A stretch of 9,547 nucleotides of DNA, from contig JBNJEF010000025.1 of NCBI GenBank assembly GCA_051745565.1, positions 1-9,547 on the forward strand, given 5' to 3'. The DNA is from SKVL01 sp051745565. Lineage in GTDB: Bacteria > Patescibacteriota > Minisyncoccia > Phycocordibacterales > CSBR16-193. The notes below the pieces were generated by a model. That model had not been told where the DNA came from. It worked only from the letters and a program-made list of their open reading frames with translations, and searched no databases. Each line of letters opens with the position of its first letter. Position 1 is the stretch's first letter. The translations under genes and the position numbers were made by a program. This document shows, one piece after another, positions 5,537 through 9,547 of this stretch.

Positions 5537-6238
5537 ATGAGAAAAAAGTTTTGCGTCGTCTTTCTGCTCGCCCTCCTGTTTTTAATAGGGGCTGTTGTCC
5601 ATGTCAATGCTATATCCCTATCACTCGTAGGCGATAACTACGGGTACAACACCGCGGAGGTGAATTTTCTGTACGAATACCTTGATAATTCAGATCGTGG
5701 GAAAGTTATAGTTGGAATAGAGAATACATCTGAGTATGATCCGGTTATAACCGGATTCACCTTCAACGTCCCGGGGGAAGTGGATGGCGTGGAGAGTTTT
5801 GGCTCCCCTGCAGACTGGTATTATGACTATGACTTAAACAGCATTAGCACACCCGAGCCATACGGATTCTTTGACGTAGCGGCGATGACAGGTAACAATG
5901 TAGAGGGCGGGGACCCTCAACTGGGAATTTCCGTTGATTCACCCGTAAGTTTCAGCTTTGAATTTTCAGGTAATAACCTGAATACGCTGACGGCGGACAG
6001 CTTTATAAAGGAGCTGTCCTATGTTCCTATTACGGGAGCTGGAAGTAACGGCGAGAGGGTACCGTTCCTCGCTCGCATACAGCAAGTCGGGGAAAACGGA
6101 GAATATTCGGACGTGATGGTTCCTAAGAAGGGTTCAATGAACCCAATTCCGGAGCCAGCAACCATGTTGCTCTTCGGCACAGGATTATTATTCTGTGCAG
6201 CTGTCGGAAAGAAGAGATTTTTTAAACCTACAAATTAA
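5537..6238 (+). CDS. Secreted PEP-CTERM protein
   Basis: Exported surface or matrix protein of 233 residues. An N-terminal signal peptide (basic MRKK, hydrophobic 5-22, likely cut after VHVNA at 25) leads into a beta-rich, acidic, Asn/Gly/Tyr-rich body (26-200) that I cannot assign further. The C-terminus carries the tripartite PEP-CTERM sorting signal: P205-E206-P207, a hydrophobic span (about 209-223, TMLLFGTGLLFCAAV) and the basic tail KKRFFK. In known systems exosortase recognises this signal, cuts at the motif and releases the protein into extracellular polymer; no exosortase is in the window. The GC content is patchily higher than in the neighbours (36 of 60 bases at 5761-5820 by hand count), which may reflect acquisition. 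It has its own promoter, leader hairpin and terminator and is monocistronic. Confidence 0.88.
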   Translation: MRKKFCVVFLLALLFLIGAVVHVNAISLSLVGDNYGYNTAEVNFLYEYLDNSDRGKVIVGIENTSEYDPVITGFTFNVPGEVDGVESFGSPADWYYDYDLNSISTPEPYGFFDVAAMTGNNVEGGDPQLGISVDSPVSFSFEFSGNNLNTLTADSFIKELSYVPITGAGSNGERVPFLARIQQVGENGEYSDVMVPKKGSMNPIPEPATMLLFGTGLLFCAAVGKKRFFKPTN

Positions 6239-6245
6239 AGGATAC

Positions 6246-6275
6246 AAAAGGGGCAGAATATTCTGCCCCTTTTTT
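6246..6275 (+). terminator. Strong intrinsic terminator of the PEP-CTERM gene
   Basis: GGGGCAG (6250-6256) pairs with CTGCCCC (6263-6269) around AATATT, extended by AAAA/TTTT and followed by a run of six T on the plus strand (6270-6275). AAAA on the left gives some bidirectional character. Confidence 0.93.
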
Positions 6276-6355
6276 CATTTGAATAGCTGAAAACTTTGCA
6301 AGTAAAAGAGTGGCGATAGAAGAAGGGGTAGATGTTTCGACTCTCTTTCTAAATT

Positions 6356-6388
6356 AAAAAGAGGACAAATGTGGTCTGTCCTCTTTTT
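6356..6388. terminator. Bidirectional terminator after the 63-residue gene
   Basis: GAGGACA (6361-6367) pairs with TGTCCTC (6377-6383) around a nine-base loop, flanked by AAAAA (6356-6360) and TTTTT (6384-6388). The flanks let it work on both strands. On the minus strand it ends transcription about 50 bases past the 63-residue gene; on the plus strand it backs up the terminator at 6246-6275. Confidence 0.85.
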
Positions 6389-6421
6389 ATAAGAAGCTAA
6401 ACATAAATATATAGCACCTCC
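6387..6421 (-). other. Orphan Shine-Dalgarno site with a five-codon ORF
   Basis: On the minus strand AAGGAGGTG ends near 6415 and is followed 11 bases after GGAGGT by ATG (6404-6402) opening the frame MFSFL and a TAA that runs into the terminator stem. The site begins only 17 bases past the stop of the 63-residue gene. It looks like the start of a second gene in the operon whose body has been lost, or a tiny ORF. The spacing is longer than ideal. Confidence 0.35.
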
Positions 6422-6438
6422 TTTTTTATTAAAATAAT

Positions 6439-6630
6439 TTAAGCAACAACTGGTAACTCTTCCAGTTTTAGGACCTTGTGATCTTCAATAACTCTTTTAC
6501 ACATGCGTACTCTTTCCAGTAGAACCTTGGCTAGTTCCGGTTTTTTTAATTCATTAATTCGATAACAGTTTTCATAAAGAGACAACATTTCCTCACAAAA
6601 AAGTAAATTCTTTCTCAGCAGCTCTTCCAT
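6439..6630 (-). CDS. Unrecognised 63-residue helical protein
   Basis: I do not recognise this family. The gene is well supported: on the minus strand two overlapping Shine-Dalgarno matches (AGGAGG and GGAGGT, 6636-6646) precede ATG 6630 with normal spacing, and a bidirectional terminator follows. The product is almost wholly helical by composition, with two predicted amphipathic helices (about 2-27 and 31-52, rich in Glu, Leu, Lys and Arg) and a short hydrophobic tail ending LPVVA. Cysteines are C12, C22 and C44. There is no signal peptide or membrane span, so a small cytoplasmic helical-hairpin protein, perhaps a partner of a larger complex, is likely. It stands between two envelope genes but has its own expression signals. 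Confidence 0.75.
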   Translation of the reverse strand: MEELLRKNLLFCEEMLSLYENCYRINELKKPELAKVLLERVRMCKRVIEDHKVLKLEELPVVA

Positions 6631-6890
6631 AACACACCTCCCTCCTAAAATGTTCTGAAGTTAATAAAATTATTACTATATATTTAGTTTTTCAAAGAAC
6701 TACAAAGATTCTTGATTTAAGAGTATCCAAATAAAGCATTAAATACAAGTGGATAAACCCAGAAAAGCACCGAGGGTATATTTATCTCTATTTAAAATAT
6801 AGATCTGTAAGATCTTTTAAACGAGTAGGTTTTTAATACCTACTCGTTTAATTTATCTTTTTAAAATTGAGTGATTGTTAAAGATATTTT
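6631..6890. other. Intergenic region between two minus-strand genes
   Basis: About 260 bases with no gene I can support. It holds the Shine-Dalgarno cluster (6636-6646) and, presumably, the promoter of the 63-residue gene; a weak -35 (TTGAAA, minus strand, 6690-6695) has no good -10 partner. The long hairpin at 6817-6851 closes the upstream gene. Confidence 0.45.
6817..6851. terminator. 14-bp hairpin past the Gmad2 gene
   Basis: TTAAACGAGTAGGT (6817-6830) pairs perfectly with ACCTACTCGTTTAA (6838-6851) around a seven-base loop. It lies 39 bases beyond the stop of the minus-strand Gmad2 gene, the position of a terminator. The U-tract on the minus strand is short (only TTT before AA), while the plus side is followed by TTTATCTTTTT, so termination may rely on the stem, or the stem may mainly protect the 3' end. 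Confidence 0.65.
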
Positions 6891-7928
6891 TCAACGGAAA
6901 AGTACCGGGATCTCCATCGCTTCGTCATTTTCCGGTAAACCTGACGGGTTTGCTTTTTGGAAGATAAGCGTACCACTATCAGAACTTTCGGCAAGGTTTT
7001 CAGGTTCTTCAAAGGTTATTTCACCTTTAAATTCCACGAAGTTTTCCGTCATCCAGTCTCCTTGAGCTTCGATCGTACCCCTGGCTATGTTCTGCCCGTC
7101 TTCATCAACAAGTAAAACCGGGGCTGTTGCTTCAAAAAACCAAGACCCTCTGGCTTTCCCTTGTAGCTCAAGCGGACTTTCTATGACCTGGTTCGGCTCG
7201 GGAGAGGTTATTGTGATATCTCCTTCTTCTGTAGTTTGATCGTCGGCTTCCAGGAAAGTAAAGGACTCAGCGATCTTTACCGCTTCTTCCCATTCTTTTT
7301 CATTAATTTCCCCCGTTCTGATGATCTGGTCACCTTCAACCAAGGGATCACACTCATCTCTCCCGACCTCTTCTCCGTCACGCATACAACGGCTTTCCAT
7401 GTTGTTAATATATGCACGTACCCAAATGAAGCCCGAGTCGTTCCAGTTTTCTTTTTCAGTTAATTCATGCTCGGCTAACTTTAAGTATGCAGCGAATGGA
7501 GTGTTATCTTCAAGTACGTAAACTTCTGAATCATCTGAGAGATCATACGGGAAATCTATGCCACCTTCATTAACGGGGATCGTTTGTGAAAATATCTCTT
7601 CGGTTGGTATACCTTGCGGAAATACTGAAGTGTTAGTTATATTAGCCAGGTGATCGAATGGCGGATCTACGGGAATACCTTGAGGTTTGGTGTAGAAATT
7701 AAATTTTGGAGAAACCGGATCCGTACCGGTTGCGCTGTTCCAATCCTTTGGATACTTTACTTCAAAACCGAAACCTTCATTTTTGAATGTCTGAACTTCG
7801 GTTTGACCCCCGTTTTGTTGATCATCACCGGGTTTATCTATACTCTCATCGGTTGGAGTGCTATAGAGATACCAAGCTCCGATGCTTATAATAAGGAAAA
7901 CAGTGATAAGTATGAGAATTTTTTTCAT
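6891..7928 (-). CDS. Membrane-anchored envelope protein with Gmad2 immunoglobulin-like domain
   Basis: Probably held at the outer face of the membrane. The 345 residues begin with MKK and one hydrophobic segment (4-22); there is no lipobox cysteine, so it is an uncleaved anchor rather than a lipoprotein. An acidic Asn/Gln-rich linker (25-45) leads to an alpha/beta region with the FGFEVKYPKDW motif (53-63), seen in PsbP-like or stress-response secreted domains, running to about 228. The Gmad2 domain (about 237-345) is clear from ITSPEPNQ, WFFEA (263-267), GDWMT (290-294) and NPSGLPEND (327-335). Only C181 and C193 are cysteines and could form a disulphide. Gmad2 proteins have been linked to envelope and spore surfaces, but the exact function is unknown. 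The stop is TGA. No clear Shine-Dalgarno site precedes ATG 7928. Confidence 0.88.
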   Translation of the reverse strand: MKKILILITVFLIISIGAWYLYSTPTDESIDKPGDDQQNGGQTEVQTFKNEGFGFEVKYPKDWNSATGTDPVSPKFNFYTKPQGIPVDPPFDHLANITNTSVFPQGIPTEEIFSQTIPVNEGGIDFPYDLSDDSEVYVLEDNTPFAAYLKLAEHELTEKENWNDSGFIWVRAYINNMESRCMRDGEEVGRDECDPLVEGDQIIRTGEINEKEWEEAVKIAESFTFLEADDQTTEEGDITITSPEPNQVIESPLELQGKARGSWFFEATAPVLLVDEDGQNIARGTIEAQGDWMTENFVEFKGEITFEEPENLAESSDSGTLIFQKANPSGLPENDEAMEIPVLFR

Positions 7929-7982
7929 AAGATAATGAGGGAAGTTATAGATTTTTGTTGAAAATCTTTTGCAATTACTATA

Positions 7983-8011
7983 ATTATAACAGAAAATAGA
8001 TCGGATGTCAT
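7983..8011 (-). promoter_or_regulatory. Promoter of the Gmad2 gene
   Basis: On the minus strand ATGACA (8011-8006, five of six -35 positions) is separated by exactly 17 bases from TATAAT (7988-7983, perfect -10), with TG three bases before the -10 as an extended -10. Transcription would start near 7976, giving a leader of about 48 bases. The spacer and -35 lie inside the sequence that is repeated at 9061. Confidence 0.72.
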
Positions 8012-8012
8012 T
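7992..8012. repeat. 21-nt repeat, copy 1
   Basis: GAAAATAGATCGGATG followed by TCATT; near-identical to 9061-9081, differing at three positions. This copy forms the spacer and -35 of the Gmad2 promoter. The two copies stand on either side of the alpha/beta hydrolase gene, about 1.07 kb apart. Confidence 0.5.
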
Positions 8013-8054
8013 TGATGGTAAAATAAAAAGAACAGGAATGGCTTTTATTTTGAG

Positions 8055-8093
8055 TAAAGAATATATTAGAATAAGATCTCGATTTATTCTTTA
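8055..8093 (+). other. Two alternative hairpins upstream of the hydrolase gene
   Basis: TAAAGAATA (8055-8063) can pair with TATTCTTTA (8085-8093), or AGAATAA (8068-8074) with TTATTCT (8084-8090); the two are mutually exclusive because they compete for the same right arm. They lie 47 bases before ATG 8140. In such AT-rich DNA chance pairing is possible, and it is not known if they are transcribed. Confidence 0.25.
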
Positions 8094-8139
8094 TCTTAGC
8101 GGTGTTAATATATAACAAAATATAGAAGAGTTGTTAAAA

Positions 8140-9051
8140 ATGAATAAAAAAGCAATAGTAATATCAATATTGATACTCGTAGTTCTATCTATTCCGGCAA
8201 TAGCGCATTATAAAACAGGCGTTTTTTCTCCTGATACCATAGATGAAACAGATAAAGTTGAATGGGAATACAACAAAGATGGTTTAATTTCCGGTCAGGG
8301 GTCTTTCTCTTTGGATGGTGGCACTGACCAATGCTGGCTTTTAATTCATAGTTATACATCAACTCCGGATGAAATGAGGCAGTTAGCCAATGTTTTAGAT
8401 GAAACATTTGGAGAGCATATCTTCGCCCCCCGCCTAAAGGGGCATGCAAAATTACCAAGTGATCTGGAAGGTCTTTCTTTGGAAGATTGGTATGATCAGG
8501 TAGAAAAAGATTACATAAACTTATCTGAAAGATGCGATAGAGTTAGTGTGGTGGGATCTTCAATAGGAGGACTTATTGCCATACGGCTTGCGGAGGACCA
8601 TGAAGTTAACTCAATTTATGTAATTAATTCTTTTTTTGATCTTCCGTATGACTTTTATTACGTAATAAGACCCGAGGTTTATTTGGAATTCTTGGGACCG
8701 CATTTTCATTATGTGAAGAAAAATAAAACCGGACGAATTGCCAACCCTATAGGGCAAGAAAAACATTTTGCATACTTAAATATGCCACTTGCGCCCATGA
8801 TCAATTCAAAAAGTTTTTTTCTGGAAACAGAAAAGAACTTAGGTAAAATTAGCGAACCGATCTTTATGGCTCATTCCACGGAAGACCCGGTAAGTTCATT
8901 TGAGAGTGTTAAAGAGGCATATGAAATGATACCTTCGGAGGAAAAGAGATTTTTGGAGGTTTCAGATTCCGAGCATATTTTACTTAGAGATTATGATAAA
9001 TGGAAAATAATTGAGGAGATCATAAATTTTGAAAAAAGTTTAAGAGATTAA
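8140..9051 (+). CDS. Membrane-anchored alpha/beta hydrolase (carboxylesterase/lipase-like)
   Basis: Serine hydrolase, 303 residues from ATG 8140. The in-frame TTG at 8131 is less likely because a purine-rich AGAAGAG (8124-8130) sits 9 bases before the ATG. A hydrophobic segment (about 5-22) anchors it, or is a signal sequence, so the domain probably faces outward. Resembling Est30-type carboxylesterases and monoacylglycerol lipases, it has the strand WLLIHSYTS (66-74), a P-R-L-K-G-H motif (97-102), the nucleophile elbow GSSIG with S141, an aspartate in HSTEDP (D249) and the histidine in SDSEH (H279). The usual HG of the oxyanion hole is H70-S71. Substrate is unknown; short acyl esters or envelope lipids are inference. 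It is divergent from the Gmad2 gene, with 211 bases between. Confidence 0.88.
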   Translation: MNKKAIVISILILVVLSIPAIAHYKTGVFSPDTIDETDKVEWEYNKDGLISGQGSFSLDGGTDQCWLLIHSYTSTPDEMRQLANVLDETFGEHIFAPRLKGHAKLPSDLEGLSLEDWYDQVEKDYINLSERCDRVSVVGSSIGGLIAIRLAEDHEVNSIYVINSFFDLPYDFYYVIRPEVYLEFLGPHFHYVKKNKTGRIANPIGQEKHFAYLNMPLAPMINSKSFFLETEKNLGKISEPIFMAHSTEDPVSSFESVKEAYEMIPSEEKRFLEVSDSEHILLRDYDKWKIIEEIINFEKSLRD

Positions 9052-9060
9052 TTTGCAGAA

Positions 9061-9081
9061 GAAAATAGACCGGATGCTATT
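9061..9081. repeat. 21-nt repeat, copy 2
   Basis: GAAAATAGACCGGATG followed by CTATT; differs from 7992-8012 at three positions. It begins 10 bases past the hydrolase stop. Unlike copy 1 it has no -10 box beside it on the minus strand, so it is not a promoter here. Confidence 0.5.
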
Positions 9082-9130
9082 TTTCTAAAATTGCTTAAAG
9101 TATCGCTTTAAAATCAGCATAAAGATAGTA

Positions 9131-9153
9131 AAAGCCGCGCTTTGCGCGGCTTT
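9131..9153. terminator. GC-rich terminator between convergent genes
   Basis: AAAGCCGCGC (9131-9140) pairs exactly with GCGCGGCTTT (9144-9153) around TTT. It serves the plus-strand hydrolase gene and, with TTTTA after the stem on the minus strand, the small-gene operon coming from the right. Confidence 0.88.
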
Positions 9154-9180
9154 GGTGTTGAAGTAGAGGAGCTGTTCTGA

Positions 9181-9360
9181 TCATTTTTCTTGCCTTGACC
9201 TGGCGAGCAGTTCGCTGATGCTGTTAATAGTCGCAATGTGAACTGGCTGACTGTCTACATATACAGCACCTTCCCAGCGTCGAGTCTTTGATCTTGAAGC
9301 ACGGCTTAAGATCTTTATATCACAGTGTGGCTCTTTACTCGCGTGACTATCTTTTTTCAT
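9181..9360 (-). CDS. Unrecognised 59-residue basic protein
   Basis: I do not recognise the family. The frame on the minus strand starts at ATG 9360 and stops with TGA 9183-9181, beginning MKKDSHASKEPHC and ending ELLARSRQEK. The start is secured by GGAGGT (9373-9368) seven bases upstream. The product is basic, with a central run S-R-A-S-R-S-K-T-R-R-W, a beta-like stretch WEGAVYVDSQPVHIATI (about 29-45) and a C-terminal helix; it has one cysteine (C13) and no membrane segment. A small DNA- or RNA-binding protein would fit the charge, but this is a guess. It is the second gene of a pair: the upstream frame ends inside its ribosome site with 5 bases between stop and start. GC is higher than in the neighbouring hydrolase (29 of 60 at 9241-9300). 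Confidence 0.75.
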   Translation of the reverse strand: MKKDSHASKEPHCDIKILSRASRSKTRRWEGAVYVDSQPVHIATINSISELLARSRQEK

Positions 9361-9365
9361 CGCGG

Positions 9366-9545
9366 TTACCTCCCAATAGCGCAGATAGGTTTTTTAAGTT
9401 GTTCAGCTGTTACTTGGCATGCGGTATCGAATTTCATTTGCATTTCTCGGATTTCGGATACCACTTTTTTCATAGCTACCTCAGCTTCCGGTGTTTGCAG
9501 ACACTCCTGGATCTTCTGTGTATTTTCTTCAGTTCTAAGGGTTGT
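9366..9545 (-). CDS. Unrecognised small protein, C-terminal 59 residues (start beyond the window)
   Basis: On the minus strand an open frame enters from the right edge and stops at TAA 9368-9366. The visible 59 residues are soluble, with a probable amphipathic helix rich in Glu, Lys and Gln (KIQECLQT..EAEVAMKKVVSEIRE), and end in KKPICAIGR. Cysteines are at visible positions 15, 43 and 55. No family is recognised. An internal ATG (9473-9471) exists but has no clear Shine-Dalgarno site, so the true start is probably outside. Its stop codon overlaps the Shine-Dalgarno site GGGAGGTAA of the next gene, indicating translational coupling and a shared operon. Part of the gene is missing, so its length is unknown. 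Confidence 0.62.
   Translation of the reverse strand, partial: TTLRTEENTQKIQECLQTPEAEVAMKKVVSEIREMQMKFDTACQVTAEQLKKPICAIGR
9368..9373 (-). promoter_or_regulatory. Shine-Dalgarno site overlapping a stop codon
   Basis: GGAGGT on the minus strand directly adjoins the TAA of the upstream frame (they share the T) and lies 7 bases before ATG 9360. A ribosome ending the first protein would sit on this site, so the second protein is likely made in fixed ratio to the first. Confidence 0.75.
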
Positions 9546-9547
9546 TA

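Larger units (their letters stand above)
9052..9180. other. Gap between convergent genes
   Basis: Holds the second copy of the 21-nt repeat (9061), a 6-bp hairpin TTAAAG/CTTTAA (9095-9111, loop TATCG) and the GC-rich terminator at 9131-9153. I see no gene. Confidence 0.5.

Noticed and set aside
6309..6350. tRNA-like stretch (AGAGTGGCGA ... GTTTCGACTCT)
   Set aside because: A TTCGA-like loop and matching outer bases are present, but no T-stem, anticodon arm or acceptor stem can be built.
7650..7961. Plus-strand frame opposite the Gmad2 gene
   Set aside because: The Gmad2 and YPKDW motifs fix the minus strand as coding; the opposite frame has no support.
8131..8139. In-frame TTG at 8131 as the hydrolase start
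   Set aside because: ATG 8140 gives a conventional MNKK signal/anchor start and better spacing from the purine-rich site.
1..9547. CRISPR array, tandem repeats, rRNA, tRNA or replication origin
   Set aside because: No regularly spaced repeats, cloverleaf, rRNA signature or DnaA-box cluster could be seen on either strand.
1..9547. Recoded UGA (Gly/Trp)
   Set aside because: UGA ends the Gmad2 gene directly after its complete domain and ends the 59-residue gene, and no gene needs UGA readthrough.

Overview
The window is low-GC bacterial DNA with small, mostly single-gene transcription units that switch strand often. The best guess for the host is a Patescibacteria/CPR-type bacterium. This rests on family resemblance only: an 890-residue valyl-tRNA synthetase with a non-canonical editing motif and no second cysteine set, a membrane-anchored 'YPKDW + Gmad2' envelope protein of a kind common in those genomes, and several orphan small proteins. 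UGA is used as a normal stop (6891 and 9181), which argues against the Gracilibacteria/SR1 code. A PEP-CTERM protein (5537-6238) is not typical of CPR bacteria, so the phylum assignment stays open.

Layout. 1-98 is the right end of an IS30-like insertion sequence, with the last 26 codons of its transposase and the start of its end repeat. 217-1322 is a cation-diffusion-facilitator (CDF) metal transporter with an added C-terminal zinc ribbon, preceded by a possible 16-codon leader ORF whose stop overlaps its start (ATGA). 1504-1908 is an unrecognised 134-residue protein with a perfect Shine-Dalgarno sequence. It converges on valS (1960-4632, minus) across one shared terminator hairpin. valS diverges from a cytidine/dCMP-deaminase-like gene (4732-5217); a perfect 15-nt palindrome lies between them.

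5218-5536 has no gene but is full of structure: two hairpins, a consensus-type promoter whose -35 is half of a second 15-nt palindrome, and an 18-bp hairpin in the leader of the PEP-CTERM gene. That gene ends in a strong terminator. 6387-6630 (minus) holds a 63-residue helical protein, then an orphan Shine-Dalgarno site with a five-codon ORF running into a terminator. 6891-7928 (minus) is the Gmad2 envelope protein, with a clear promoter at 7983-8011. 8140-9051 (plus) is a membrane-anchored alpha/beta hydrolase. A roughly 21-nt near-identical sequence occurs on both sides of it (7992 and 9061). The right end (9181-9545, minus) is a tightly coupled pair of small genes, each under 60 codons as visible here and unrecognised, facing the hydrolase across a GC-rich terminator.

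How the genes fit together: valS and the deaminase are housekeeping. The PEP-CTERM protein, Gmad2 protein and anchored hydrolase all act at or outside the membrane and suggest an envelope-related neighbourhood, but they are separately transcribed. No CRISPR array, tRNA, rRNA or complete mobile element was seen. The most interesting material is the regulated PEP-CTERM locus, the coupled small genes at the right edge, and the IS-end-like sequences on either side of the CDF gene.
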